Source of the DNA: Epichloe hybrida
Lineage: Eukaryota > Ascomycota > Sordariomycetes > Hypocreales > Clavicipitaceae
Reading direction: 5' to 3'
DNA: 64,000 nt
NCBI GenBank assembly: GCA_019022495.1
Contig: JAFEKR010000012.1
Coordinates: 558,001-622,000 of the forward strand
In this document: positions 1 to 13,508 of the stretch, piece by piece
Layout: each line of letters begins with the position of its first letter
Position numbering within the stretch: position 1 is the first letter of the stretch
The notes under the pieces: generated by a model
Databases searched by the model: none
Told to the model about the DNA's origin: nothing
Seen by the model: the letters and a program-made list of their open reading frames with translations, nothing else
Translations under genes and position numbers: made by a program

Positions 1-2724
<2,724 letters not shown>

Positions 2725-3532
2725 ATAGATGGCGCTCACATCACACGACACGGGCGCCAGCACGGCATTATTGCTTTGTTTTTTAGTTTTGCATTTGTAA
2801 GCGAATTATTCCTCCGAACATACTGGATGAAGAACAGGCTACGGATGGGGAATGAAAAGGGGAAAAGGGGGAAACAGGGAAACAGGGAAACGGGACAAGG
2901 CAATCTTATTTCATACCATCTTTCAAAGCCGGCCTTCAGATAATGGCAACACAGCACGAGCAGTAAAGCTGGACCGGAAAGATAAAATCGGTGTAGTTGC
3001 GAGCAGGCTTGTCATCTTTTCAAGTGTGCGAAACCTAAACAGAAATGCACACACAGCATCTCGTGTCCGCCCGTCACATTTCTCATGTGAATAACATGGT
3101 AGGTGTCAAGCCTAGTCTTGGATCGACGTCCCGATATCTTGTCGTCCCCATTTCAGTCATTGGGTTGGGATTTTCTGGCGATTACGTCAGCGAAGAGACG
3201 CTGGATTGTCACGCAATGAAGAGTAAAACGCACTGGAACTGGAACTGGAACTGGAACTGGAACAGCAACTGGACAGTGATCCGTACGGAGCAGTAGTTGA
3301 GAACGTACGGAGCAGTAGCCAAGAAGCAGCTGGCTGCGGCACATGTCAGCGGGCAAGCGGTGCCGCCCGCCCCTTCCGGATTCCCGTGCTGCAGTTTATT
3401 TATTGCCTTTTTCACCTTTTTAGCCTTGGCCGCAACCTGGAGGAGAATCCAGAGAGCATCCAACAACATCAACTGGTCTCTTGTTGCGACGCACGCAATG
3501 TCTTGCGATTAGCTGACCACCTGCACTGCACC
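2725..3532. other. Intergenic: SWC3 3' end and RTC5 upstream region
   Basis: No gene seen. It holds an A/G-rich stretch near 2850-2900 (repeated GGGAAA units), a hexanucleotide tandem repeat AACTGG at about 3235-3262, and two copies of a GTACGGAGCAGTAG block at about 3283 and 3305 that belong to a motif recurring in several spacers of this window. Confidence 0.6.
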
Positions 3533-5461
3533 ATGGGTCAGAGTCAATCGGATGGCAATCTACGCCAACGGTCTCGCGCGGACCTGGCGCAGGAGCTTGT
3601 GAGTAATAAATGCCACCCAATGCCACCCAATGCCACCCAGACTCTTCTAGAACGACGACGCTCGACTGACTTGGATCGCAACGGACAGGCTTCCAGGTTC
3701 AAAGACAAGTGCTTCACATCACTTGAATTCTACTCTCTGAAGGATGTCTTCAACAGCCTCGCTGATCAGCAGGGGTCCGTCCGTTATCTCAAGCAAGACA
3801 CCATCGCATGCTATCTTGAGATTCCCGACATCCTGGGCGCATCGCCCGTCATTTTCCAGATGGTCTCGTATTTAGGCGCATTCCCCTTCCTGCAAGAGTC
3901 GCCTGTAGTTCTCGAGCTGCCACAATTCATCATGGTCATTGTCATCATGACGGAGCGGTACAAGCGTGTACTAGCGAGAGGCTCCACGGACCGCACAAAG
4001 CTCATCTTCAAGAGCCTAGCCGTCTATGATCGCAAGGCTTCAGAAGGAAATGCGCCTCCGGCACCGACAGTGCCCGCGGATGACGCATCCAAAGGCGCCA
4101 AGGGCGCGGGTTTCACGGTGCATCTGCCCGGGGAAGACGAATCATGCGAAGACGAGGACGACGACGACGACGACGACGACCTCGTTCTCACAGCATTCGA
4201 GCTGCTAGATATCACCGAGACCGCCGGCGTCAAGCAGGGCGGCGCACCAGAATTCCACGGTGCCATGATTCCGACAGATAACTTCCGGAAGCTGCTCATG
4301 CTGCTACTGTTGGCTGCTCCACTGGATGCGCAGGAGAGTCTGTCCCAGTACTCCAATCGCGTTTCGGGCACCGAGCTCCAACGGCTCCGAGCTACGGCCG
4401 AATGTATCCTGTCCGCCTTTGTAGATGTCGAGACGACGCCTGGCATCAGGTACAGCCGATTCAAGACAGTACTACCCACCCTGTTTCCCAACCTGTTCCG
4501 CAGCTTTAACGCGCTTTTCGAGCACTTTCTATTTTCCAAAAACCTCGACTTTTCGAAACATCGAGTTGACGCTGGCAAAGAGAACAAATCTACGCCCAAG
4601 CCGGCCCAGCCTTTGCTGTCTGACAGGGGCGACATCTTGAATGATCACATGCTGTCCCAAATATCGCTATTCCTGCCTGGATCATCGTTATTTCGAAGAG
4701 TAAGGCGACTATACTCGGGAAACGACGCGGGCTTTTCGATGGGCAGCTTTGACTCAAAAGTGTTTAATTGGCGGGCACCGACCATCCTCCTCGTCAGCGG
4801 AACCATACTGTCTGAAATTCCAAGCGGCGGTCAAGAATCGTCTTTCGCAGACAGCCTCCCCACCAAACGGTACAGGAACGGCACAAAAAGCGGTCGTGTG
4901 ACGTTTGGAGTATACGTCCGCGAACCATGGAGGCATACCCACAGAGAATGTTTTGGCGACTCCGAAACGGTTTTGTTTCAGTTGGAACCAGTTCATGACG
5001 TTTTCCCTGCATCCACCATCAATACTGACTACGTGGCCTTTACCAAACCGCCAGGGAACAAGCCTTGCTTGTCATTCGGAGCTCCCCACCCGAAGCCGAG
5101 AAAGTCCTCCTCTCGCACGGACACCCATTACTCCATGGGGGCAGTCTCTCTGCTGCTGAACGATTCTTTCGAGTTCGGTGTCTTCAATCATGACTACACC
5201 TCACGGGGCGGGGCGTTCCGTACGAGCATCTCGAGGAGATACGACTTTCAAGACCGCTTCGAAATCGACCAGTTGGAGGTATGGGGATGTGGGGGCGACG
5301 GCGAGGCCAAGGCTCAAGCGGAGAGATGGGCGTGGGAGGAGCGGGAGGCGGAAGCAAGAAGAAAGATCAACTTGGGGACTGGGGATATCGAAGCTGATCG
5401 GGCCTTGCTGGAAATGGCTGGCTTAGTAGGTGCGAATCGCAGTGGCGGGTCCATGGCGTAG
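3533..5461 (+). CDS. RTC5: TLDc-domain protein, restriction of telomere capping 5 (RTC5)
   Basis: Two exons, 3533-3598 and 3689-5461, about 612 aa. The 90-nt intron (GTGAGT...ACAG) has a length divisible by three and no stop, so a naive frame reads through it. Splicing joins MGQSQSDGNLRQRSRADLAQ-EL to ASRFKDKCFTSLEFYSLKDV, the family's usual N-terminus. The Gly2 and short polar start suggest possible N-myristoylation (inference). The C-terminal TLDc domain (about 4640-5300) contains LLVSGTILSEIPSG, FQLEPVHDVFPAS, SMGAVSLLLNDSFEFG and QLEVWGCGG, typical of RTC5/TLD proteins that bind the vacuolar V-ATPase. An acidic run (EDEDDDDDDDD, GAC repeats at about 4152-4181) sits in the linker. In yeast, RTC5 is linked genetically to telomere capping and more recently to V-ATPase disassembly; neither role can be read from sequence. 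It converges on RCF1. Confidence 0.9.
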   Translation: MGQSQSDGNLRQRSRADLAQELVSNKCHPMPPNATQTLLERRRSTDLDRNGQASRFKDKCFTSLEFYSLKDVFNSLADQQGSVRYLKQDTIACYLEIPDILGASPVIFQMVSYLGAFPFLQESPVVLELPQFIMVIVIMTERYKRVLARGSTDRTKLIFKSLAVYDRKASEGNAPPAPTVPADDASKGAKGAGFTVHLPGEDESCEDEDDDDDDDDLVLTAFELLDITETAGVKQGGAPEFHGAMIPTDNFRKLLMLLLLAAPLDAQESLSQYSNRVSGTELQRLRATAECILSAFVDVETTPGIRYSRFKTVLPTLFPNLFRSFNALFEHFLFSKNLDFSKHRVDAGKENKSTPKPAQPLLSDRGDILNDHMLSQISLFLPGSSLFRRVRRLYSGNDAGFSMGSFDSKVFNWRAPTILLVSGTILSEIPSGGQESSFADSLPTKRYRNGTKSGRVTFGVYVREPWRHTHRECFGDSETVLFQLEPVHDVFPASTINTDYVAFTKPPGNKPCLSFGAPHPKPRKSSSRTDTHYSMGAVSLLLNDSFEFGVFNHDYTSRGGAFRTSISRRYDFQDRFEIDQLEVWGCGGDGEAKAQAERWAWEEREAEARRKINLGTGDIEADRALLEMAGLVGANRSGGSMA

Positions 5462-5473
5462 CACACTCATGAA

Positions 5474-5477
5474 TGTA

Positions 5478-5510
<33 letters not shown>

Positions 5511-5511
5511 T
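5474..5511. repeat. (TA)n microsatellite
   Basis: Alternating TA dinucleotides with one CA interruption, between the convergent RTC5 and RCF1 genes. Probably in one or both 3' UTRs. Confidence 0.9.
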
Positions 5512-5716
5512 TGGGGGGCGGGCGCATTTCTGATCTTCAGTTTAGCGTCGACGGGGTGTCTTCCGGGCTTATCAGGAGAACACATAAACAAAGAGGTAAA
5601 CCAAGAATACATTATGCCTTCAGAAAGGAAGTTTGTACATATCAAAGAAGACTAGACGGATATGGATCCCTCCCATACATCATCCAAACGCCAACTTCAT
5701 CACATCATTGCATAGC

Positions 5717-6522
5717 TCATTTCTTCGATCCATCTTCCTTCTCTTTGGCCAACGCTTCCCCGATGGCGCCCAATGAGCTCTTGGGGTTCTCTTTTCTCTT
5801 CTTCTCACGCCTCTCTGTTCCTGCTGCGATGGCCGCCTCGGCCGCTGCCTCCTCCTTCCCAGCCTTTTCCTGGCCCTGAGACCACAGGCCCATCTTGCCC
5901 AGCACACCACCGGTGCCCTGCGCAAGCCCTTCCTCACCCGCTACGACCGCGGCAGCGGCATCCATCCTCTGTCTCCTCCGCTCTTCCATCGTCGCCCTCA
6001 TAAGCTTGTCTTCCTCGTCCCTAGCCTCCAGCTCGCGAATCCAGCTCTGCCGCTTCTCCTCGGCATCCGCCTCCTCCTTGAGCCTGCGAAGCTCCTTGGT
6101 CTTCTGGCGGTCCCCGCTGTAGTACATGCTCCCTGCCACCATTGCGACGACGGTGAATCCCTGGGCGGCGACGCGAGCGCGGAACATCCTGTTGGCCTGG
6201 CGGGAGTCGCCGCGGCGGAGGGCGCGGTACGCATTGACGAAGGCGAATACCGTGAGACCGATTCCTGGACGAGGGGGGAATGTCAGCGAGCTGTGCGGGG
6301 GAAAGGGAAGGGAAGGGACAACAGATTGCGGTGGTGGGAAACCGGCGTTACCGAGAGGGACGAGGGGCTCCTCCTTGAGCTTTCGGACTAGTTTTTGCAG
6401 GGGCCGTACATTGTAGAAGTCTCTGGGGAGGGTTTGCGTGAGCTTGCGAGGTTTCGTTGGGGGCGGGATCAAACTGGTACGTACTCGTCGGAGTCGAAGG
6501 ATGAGGGCAGATGGCCTGGCAT
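5717..6522 (-). CDS. RCF1: Respiratory supercomplex factor 1, HIG1 domain (RCF1)
   Basis: Mitochondrial inner-membrane protein that associates with cytochrome bc1-cytochrome c oxidase supercomplexes. Three exons: 6522-6485, 6422-6352 and 6264-5717, giving about 218 aa. Splicing restores the family text MPGHLPSSFDSDE-DFYNVRPLQKLVRKLKEEP-LVPLG-IGLTVFAFVNAY. The HIG1 domain has two hydrophobic hairpin segments: LTVFAFVNAYRALRRGD and RARVAAQGFTVVAMVAGSMY. A charged coiled-coil tail follows (ELRRLKEEADAEEKRQSWIR, then RDEEDKLM). The start was chosen because it gives the conserved LPSSFD motif. The first intron is short (62 nt, GTACGT...CCCAG). The C-terminus is alanine/lysine-rich and poorly conserved. 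A CACGTG box lies about 330 bp upstream. Confidence 0.9.
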
Positions 6523-6852
6523 GGGGGGTGGTGGTGGTGGTGGTGGTGGCGGATCTTGGATGTGATATGGCGGTGCTGTGGGAAAGTGGGAATTGACGAT
6601 GGGAATATAAGTTGGAGCTTATTGATGATGGGTTGTTGCGAAGATGGCATCATCGTGGAGTTACTATTGGTGGCTGTGGACTGGGAAGCTGCGGGTTCTC
6701 CACTTTATTGCCGGCCAGCACCTCGCAGCATTGAGCTCGAAACACGTAAACACGATATGTATCTGTCAAAATTAAATGTGCATCCGCTGCTTTCCCTAGT
6801 TTGTCTTTGGAGCCCACTTGTCACAGCTTGGGGCGTCCTCCTGCAGACACAG

Positions 6853-6858
6853 CACGTG
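6853..6858. promoter_or_regulatory. CACGTG E-box upstream of RCF1
   Basis: Palindromic CACGTG followed by ACGTGG, about 330 bp upstream of the RCF1 start. It matches the bHLH (Cbf1-type) consensus seen upstream of respiratory genes in fungi. It is a six-base match only, so function is inference. Confidence 0.3.
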
Positions 6859-7751
6859 ACGTGGGGATTATACCCACAATAGCTCGCACAGATGGGAATA
6901 AACCATCTCTTTTTCACCTCACCTCCGCATCTTAACACACTCAAGATGCACGGGATGAGGGCCATCGTCAGCGCCCACACGTACGCCCTTCAATAGGTGC
7001 CCGCATTTTTACTTGTTCAATTGACACCTATATTGCTAGGTCTACGTCCGTAGGCAAAGTCTAGATCATCACAGGATGCCCCTGAAGAATACTAGGATTA
7101 TGCCACGAGCTATTTCAGCAGCGCAGCGAACACAGGAGGAAGCAGGCATAACTAAACGTAATGCAATAACTCTCCCTATAGCTAAGTAAATAGCTTGCAA
7201 TTATGATACTAGACTGATCTAATACATTATCCTCCCTTACTATACAGATTCCTATAAGTGTCTAGTAACGGATATCTAAACCGCTTCTCAGCAAAGGGAT
7301 GCCCTTGCACCAGAGGGGTTGCTGTACAAACGCCCCTCTTATTGGGGCGCCCGCCCAGTATATCCTCCCATCCCTCCCGGCCGTCTGTTCAGGAATATCT
7401 ACAATGTTGCTTGGTCTCAAGGCGAGGTGTTGTGCCATTTGTATACCAATGCACATGGCACACGACAGTCAACGAAGAAACCAAGTCACATTGTGGGCAA
7501 TATTTCTGGGTGCGTCAATCGGGGGGGATAGGAGGATACATGGGCGAAGTTCTATACCCAGCGCCCTATTCCAACACTAGGGCGCTACATGCGAAAGTCG
7601 ATGTTACTTGCCTAGCACGTTTATGGAGTCTTGGATTACGGATCATGGCTTTGATTCGCCACTACAACCAATATTGAGGCCACGGAAGCGGCTCGACGAG
7701 TCCATGAAGCAGTAGAAGAAGCTACTGCGCGCGCAGAGCGGGCTGCTCAGG

Positions 7752-7890
7752 GTAGAAGACAGTGGTGAGGGTTCAGAAGATAGGTGGTGAGGGTTCAGAA
7801 GATAGGTGGTGAGGGTTTAGAAGACAGTGGTGAGGGTTTAGAAGACAGGTGGTGAGGGTTCAGAAGACAGGTGGTGAGGGTTTAGAAGAC
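7752..7890. repeat. 22-bp minisatellite, about six copies
   Basis: Tandem units of GTGGTGAGGGTTCAGAAGA plus TAG or CAG, alternating TTC/TTT and 21-22 nt spacing. A decayed relative (GTAAGGGCTTAGAAGACA) appears at about 8094. There are no spacers of constant length, so this is not a CRISPR array. Confidence 0.9.
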
Positions 7891-8185
7891 ATTATGTAAG
7901 AACCAGAAGATTTGCTAGAATTCCCTAATAGACCAAAAGATGCGTCAATGCTAGCCGCTGCTAACATTGCATCATCTTACAATTGCTCAAGACGTGCCGC
8001 CGCGCCTGCCCCATTGGCCACGTCACTGCGTGCACCGCGACTTAGACGCACAGCGTCTTACACATTGGTAAGGTTTTGGAAGACAGGCAAGGCAGTAAGG
8101 GCTTAGAAGACAATACTCATTCTGTGTCTTACTCAAATCATAAAAGCTTCGCATGGACGAGATGGGAAACCCCCCCCCCTCCCCC

Positions 8186-9393
8186 TCACAACTTGGCCCA
8201 GACGCCCAACCTCTCATGCAGCAACTCGTTGAACCACGCGGTCCTCTCAAAATAGGGGCGTGGCCGAGGCCGTCGACAATCATGGCCACGCCCGGCTCGA
8301 GCGCGCGGATCAGGCGCTCCCCGTTCTGCACTCCCAGCATCTCGTCCCTCGTGCCGTGCATGACGAGGATCCTGTCCCGGCCGACCTCGTCGGCCATGGC
8401 GGCCAGCTGTGCCGCCGTCTTCCTGTGGCCCGCCGCCGCCAGCTGGCAGAAGAAGCCCAGCCTGGAGAAGCAGCCCGGCGCGCGGCGCTTGTGCAGCTCC
8501 ATGGCCTGGAAGCGCTGGAAGTTGGACGCGAACCGCCGGTACTCGCCGTCGGGGGTGGTCTCGGCAGGGCTGCCGCACCTGGGCGTGGTGGCGGGCGAGG
8601 GCAGCTCGAAGGCGTCCCGGGCGGCGAGGAACTCGGGCGGGAAGATGCTCGCGGCCGTGTCCTCGATGGCCCGGCTCTCGGACTTGGGGCGGAAGAGCTT
8701 GACGCGGTCCCGGGCCGACTCGGCGAGGGACTTGCCGCTCTCGACGCACGAGGACGTGCAGACGAGGGAGAGGGACTGGACGCGGCCCGGCACGAGGCAG
8801 GCCACTTCCTGGGCCACCATGCCGCCCATCGAGATGCCCACGAGGTTGATCTGGCGCGCCGCGACCCAGCCGACGTGGTCGATGAGCTCGATGGTATCGC
8901 GCGCCATCTCCGACGTCGTGTACCTGGCGAGGGGCTTGTCGCTGCGCCCGATGCCGCGGTTGTCCAAGACGAGCACCGAGTACTTGTCCGCGTGGGTGTG
9001 TCCGAAGTGAAGCGTTTGCATTTGCCACGACGTCAGTGTTCCGCCCAGGCCCATGAGGAACTTTTGGTTCCCCCCCAACACACACACACACACACACACG
9101 TTAGTATATATATATATATATATATATTCCGGTATGTATACACCCTTTGTTGTAGAAATGCAAAGGGCAAGGGAAGAACGTACAACCAACTTGGTAGGTC
9201 CCGACCCATGAACCTCCCAGTATATATTCATCGGCCCACCGCTCCTGTCCTTCGCAACAGCCAGCTTGCCATGCGAATGAGGCTCAAGAGCCCACACCGC
9301 CGATCCGTACGCGGGATGCCTCATGGTTTCCTCGGACGACGGAGACCTGAATGCGCTGCCCCCTCCGTCAGCTTCTTCTTGCGTGGCACACAT
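8186..9393 (-). CDS. Alpha/beta hydrolase, apparent frameshift near the C-terminus
   Basis: Serine hydrolase of the alpha/beta fold, substrate unknown. Exons 9393-9184 and 9060-8186, joining GSGPTKLV to FLMGLGGTLTSWQMQT. The 123-nt intron carries (TG)n and (TA)n repeats. Triad: nucleophile Ser in GISMGGMVAQE, Asp in MHGTRDEM, His in GLGHAPI. An oxyanion-type GLGG and the DNRGIGRSDKP motif are also present. After GLGHAPI the frame passes into unrelated text, while the family-like end (ERTAWFNELLHERLGVWAKL, stop at 8186) is one base out of phase at about 8243-8257. The summed exon length (1085 nt) is one short of a multiple of three. Either one base is missing in the assembly or the gene has a truncated or altered tail. 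The start at 9393 is the first ATG; 9324 (MRHPAYGS) is the conserved alternative. Confidence 0.75.
9079..9126. repeat. Compound (CA)n-(TA)n microsatellite within the hydrolase intron
   Basis: About eleven CA repeats followed by about eleven TA repeats, wholly inside the intron at 9061-9183. Length changes here would not affect the protein. Confidence 0.9.
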
Positions 9394-10096
9394 TGGAACC
9401 GACTAGTGAAGAAAAAAAAAAGGGGGAAGCCGACGTACCTTTCTGACATTGTCGAATGCAGACAACGAGCCGCGTCGAGAATTCTCGTCCGGGTGAAGTC
9501 AAGGGCTGGATGGGAGTTGCGGATGCCGAGGTTGAAAAAATTGGTCTTGCGTAACTTGATGGGACGGGGTGGCTTGGTCCAAACCGGGCTGCAAGTGGGA
9601 AAAAGTACCGACTAAATCACTAAGCAACTGTGTTGGCGTTGCGGGACAGTTTATTCTTACTCTTCATCAAGTCACATATTCTAGCCTCAGTCATTCGGCA
9701 TCATCGGGGGATCTTATCTGGGACTAGCAGGTTTCAGAGCTGGCGTCACCATTCGATCGGCCGCACTTTGCCCAATGTGGAGCCACGTGCCATTCTACTC
9801 GTGAATTTGTCATATGCATAGGACAAGTCTTGAACAACTTCTGTGCTGACAGCTCTTCAAGTCGGTAAGCATACACCTTTTGTACGGACTATTGTATTGT
9901 ACATTCACCGCATATGCCTTTTCCCGATCCCCATCGCTCGCGCGTCCAAGTGAAAGAAATGTCCTTCTTCGCCCCTCTGGAATCTCCCCCCCCCCCCTCT
10001 CCATGAATGAGGCCATTGACCCAGCGTCATGTAGTTCAATGCATCCGCTTCCTCCTTCAACTCATCTTCACTTGCAGTGCGTGCAAAAGTGAGAAC
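9394..10096. other. Intergenic: hydrolase upstream and SWP1 3' flank
   Basis: No gene supported. It contains an A10 and a C10 homopolymer and a CACGTG at about 9784. A frame at 9810-10016 has no recognisable motif. Confidence 0.5.
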
Positions 10097-11246
10097 TTAT
10101 CGCTCTCCAGCCAGTCGTCGACCCTGCACCTCCCCAAGGGCCCCTGTGCCACTGAAAAACGCAACAGCAGCGACGAGACCCATCACAGGCAGCGTCTGGA
10201 ACAAGTTCCAGGCGCTATAGTACAGGAAGAACACGCCCTCCATGGCAACAATGGAGCCGAAGAAGAGCGCGTGAGAGAGCGGCGCTTTGCCCATGGCCTT
10301 TCGTGCATGGGACAAGTTGCCGCCGAGTACGGTCCACTGATGATCCATTAGCAGCAGCACGCCTGGAATATCCCCGAGAGATTGACGATCCATCGTTGTT
10401 CGAGTTAAAAAAAAAAAAAAACTCTTGGTGGCTTACTTACCCCGATAAGCAGAGCGGGCACGGTGGCCAGAACAGCCAGCGCAAAAACAAGCGACACAAT
10501 CTTGGGCGGGTTCTTGGGATCAGCCCTGAAGATGTGATGGATCTCTCCTAGCTTGCCGTACCGCAGAGGCGCCGCCGGGCTGCTAGGCGTCGGATGACCC
10601 GGGTCCATCCTGACCTCAATGTCGAACACAGGCGTGATAGAGCCCTTTGCCGAGCCGGTGGAGCCAAGAATGAGGCTGGCCTCGAGGGGGAGCTGCGAGG
10701 AGAGTAACTGGTCGGGAAGGTCCTTCTGAGACTGATTGCATCACAGGCTGGTTGTTAGCTACAATCACATCACCCGAGCCAGCTCCCTTGGGTATGGCTC
10801 TGTTTCTTTTTTTTTTTTTTTTTTTTGGCGACGTACGATTTGCACTGCAGCCTTTCCAGACTCCTTGATGGTGAGTGGAAATGGTGCTTCCAGGCCGGAC
10901 GCCTCTCTGACAACGAGGAACGCCTGATGCGGCCTCTTGGCCGTGGAGCCCTCCTTCGTAGTTAACGACACCTTGAGCGTTTCCTGGTGACCCAGAGTAA
11001 GCGTCTTCTTGACTCGGTTCGTGCTGGTGAATCTGCACAGAGAGACTGAAATTAGCGAACTCGTGCCATTGCTGAGATTGTCCTCACGTCACCGCTGTCA
11101 AAGGTTGCATGATTGGCTTCTTACTTCTCAACCGCCTTATCGGAGGCCTTGCCGACTGATACAGAGGCATCGGAGAAAGTCCATACTGATGCAGCCCGAG
11201 CAGCCCCTGCTAAAGCAATTACGGTCGAAGCTATGGAGATGCGCAT
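10097..11246 (-). CDS. SWP1: Oligosaccharyltransferase delta subunit, ribophorin II / SWP1
   Basis: Subunit of the ER oligosaccharyltransferase that transfers the Glc3Man9GlcNAc2 glycan to Asn in nascent proteins. Four exons: 11246-11125, 11032-10837, 10731-10441 and 10336-10097, about 282 aa, the usual size for fungal Swp1. A signal peptide (MRISIASTVIALAGAARA) precedes the lumenal part (WTFSDASVSVG, then FTSTNRVKKTLTLGHQETLK). The C-terminal half has three membrane segments: IVSLVFALAVLATVPALLIG, ALFFGSIVAMEGVFFLYY and TLPVMGLVAAVAFFSG. The motif YGKLGEIHHIFRADPKNPPK just before the first helix is diagnostic. The introns contain long A or T runs (14-22 nt) adjoining the splice sites. Confidence 0.92.
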
Positions 11247-11669
11247 CGTGGTGGTGGTGCTTGCTGCCGGCGAGAGTTGTCGTCGTCGCTTCGCTCGTTG
11301 CTTGAAAGAGGACAGCTACCCAGGAGCTTGGGGGAGATATGCAATTACGTGGTTGCGAGAGGGCGGAGCTGATTGGCCGGGCGAGCTCAACCTACAGTAC
11401 CAATTGTGAGCGCAAACTGTACGCTGTACCTTGGCAAGCCCGGCTTCACAACTCGTCACGAAACAGGAAAAAAAAAAACCCCCATGCACTTTGGTATTAG
11501 ATAAGTAGCATTGTATCATGACCGGGGGAAAAAAAAAAGAATCGTAACCCAACAGCTGAATCGCCATCTTGTCTATGCTCCCAAGCCTCTACATGAATAA
11601 TATATATCGTAGCCCTAACGCCATACCATTATCAAAAAGCACGCTCATGTTGCAACCATCGCATAATCC
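11247..11669. other. Intergenic between SWP1 and glutaminyl cyclase
   Basis: 423 bp of SWP1 upstream sequence and cyclase 3' flank with two A-rich homopolymers (about 11467 and 11528). No other signal seen. Confidence 0.5.
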
Positions 11670-12902
11670 CTACAATTCCATCCTCTTGCCAAGTGTCGAT
11701 CCCCAAGTTTCACTCCGCGGCTCAGCCACAGGCAGCCTTTTCGGTAGATGATTGCCTAAATCTAGCCACTCTGCCGTAAATGCGGTGACAATCTTGGCCC
11801 AGTCTCTTACCGTGGGCAAGTCCAAATGCTCTCCGTCGTCGGCTTTCTTGTGCCATATATCAAAAGGGAAAGGTGACGGTATTATGTGAAGTACGTCTAC
11901 GCCGCGAACCATGAAGGGAATATGATCGTCCTCAATGCCTCCGTGATGGAATTGCTCGGCTTCCTTTTGGGAATCCCACAGAAAGGGTTTACCGGGCTTC
12001 GATTCGAGTAAATCGAGATCTCGCATGCGTTTTTCCAGGGCAGCCATGTTTTGGTATGTCCAGTGCGTGGGCAAAAAGTATGATGGTACGCTCGGTTCAG
12101 CGATCCCGAGCAAATCCAGCAGGACGAAGAGGCTGATTGCGTCCAGAGGAGTACGGTGAAGGGATGTCGTTGTATGAAACTGTGACTCCCACTCTGCAGC
12201 AAGAGATCTGTGGCGGCGAGCATCAGGTCAGTCAGTTGGGCATGTATCAGATGGACGGGAGCAGTATCAAACATACCTTGCTCCATACAGAGAATCGGTA
12301 GCAGACCACTTCACAAACGCCTCTTCCCCATCCAAGAACAATATTTGCACACCGTGCTTCTCGTCCAACCCGTCGTCGTCTAACCCGTCGTCGTCTTGCT
12401 CCTCCTCGGCCTTGATCCATTTCGCGGTCAGTGCCTCATCAATGCTCCTCGCGACGTGCATCAGCATGGCACAAGGAGCAGCAGAATCGATGGCACCGAT
12501 GAATCCCGGGGGATCAGCCAGGCTGTCAAAGTGTGCCACGAGTGTCAATCGCGACACGTCACCGGGGCGGGAGCCGGGTGGATCGCGTCGAAAGATGAGG
12601 TTGGAAAAGGCAAGTCCCTTGTCGCCGCTGAGCGGCGTCTTCTGAGTTGAATTCTGCCACGTCAATTCCCATTTTGGCAGAGAAGACTTGAAGAAGTCGA
12701 CAAAATGCTGTTGGACTTTGACGTTTCCCGGGGTGCCGGGCACGCGGGGGATCAGGATGGGAGCTAGTAGCTTGCCATTATGGATATCGAAGTCGTCTCC
12801 GGGAGAGGGGATGTTGCGAAGGTCGTCATCGGCGAGTTTACGTATCGCTAAAGCAGGCACAGCGACGAGCAGGGGGGCGAGAAGAGAAGAAGTGCAGCGC
12901 AT
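11670..12902 (-). CDS. Secreted glutaminyl-peptide cyclotransferase (M28-like)
   Basis: Glutaminyl cyclase, converting N-terminal Gln to pyroglutamate in secreted peptides. Exons 12902-12277 and 12207-11670 (intron 69 nt), about 387 aa. A signal peptide (MRCTSSLLAPLLVAVPALA) directs it to the secretory pathway. The single zinc site of the family can be seen: Asp in GAIDSAAPC, Glu in LFLDGEEAF and His in EDDHIPF. LVAHFDSL and FDIWHKKADDGEHLD are further family blocks. Splicing joins TDSLYGA-R to SLAAEWESQFHTT. A short acidic duplication (DDDGLDDDGLDEK) precedes the Glu motif. M28 aminopeptidases are the alternative, but the spacing and single-zinc pattern fit the cyclase. Confidence 0.88.
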
Positions 12903-13508
12903 CGTACGGACGAGTGTGGTGGTGTTGTTGGTTTGTGGTGGATTACGGATTACACGGACCGCAGTGTCTGGTGATTGATTGTCACCAACATGGCCGCATG
13001 GAGCAACGACACGGGGCGAGCAGTTCACGCGCAGAGCATGAAGGCGCAGAGCATGAAGGCGCAAATCGTGTTCAAGCTCCAGTGCACAGAAGTGGTCGCT
13101 CGGATCGAAAGTTGTCAAAGAAGCCAGTGTGGCCTCAGGTCCTCCGGGCTCCGGGGAGGGGGTCAAGGGGGACCGGTCAAGGGGCCATGAGGGTGGGTGG
13201 CTCTTTCCACCGTCACATCGCCAACCACGCATGAACAAGTGTTGCTAAAATAAAAAAATCCGAGAAATCAGCCGACAAGTAAATTATAAACCTAATCCGT
13301 ACAAATGTGCTCCCATCCCACCGCCATTGGTAAGCATCCTTCGTACTACGCAGCCGCAGAAAATTACACATGGCGTCAATCAATAAATCCCTGGTATAAA
13401 AACAATCCCATGCTCCGACTATTCCACTGGCATCTCCGTCCCTTTTTGGAAGAGATAAAAGTCCATTGAATCCATCATTAACATATGTTTGCCATGTGCT
13501 GCCTTCGC
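12903..13508. other. Intergenic: glutaminyl cyclase upstream and SIN3 3' flank
   Basis: 606 bp without a gene. A 15-bp direct duplication (GCGCAGAGCATGAAG, two copies) lies at about 13030-13060. Nothing else stands out. Confidence 0.5.

Larger units (their letters stand above)
6523..8185. other. Intergenic AT-rich island with repeat debris
   Basis: 1.66 kb without a convincing gene. About 7000-7270 is AT- and TpA-rich, unlike the flanking genes. This is compatible with repeat-induced point mutation of an old element, but no element is recognisable. Open frames at 7258-7677 in three phases show no motif I recognise. The 22-bp minisatellite is listed separately. Confidence 0.5.

Noticed and set aside
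7752..7890. Possible CRISPR-like array
   Set aside because: Units are directly tandem with no spacers, and the genome is fungal.
8260..9615. Long plus-strand open frame (about 451 codons)
   Set aside because: Antisense to the alpha/beta hydrolase exon; high GC at third positions removes stops on the opposite strand. The text is low-complexity and motif-free, and it runs through the hydrolase intron.
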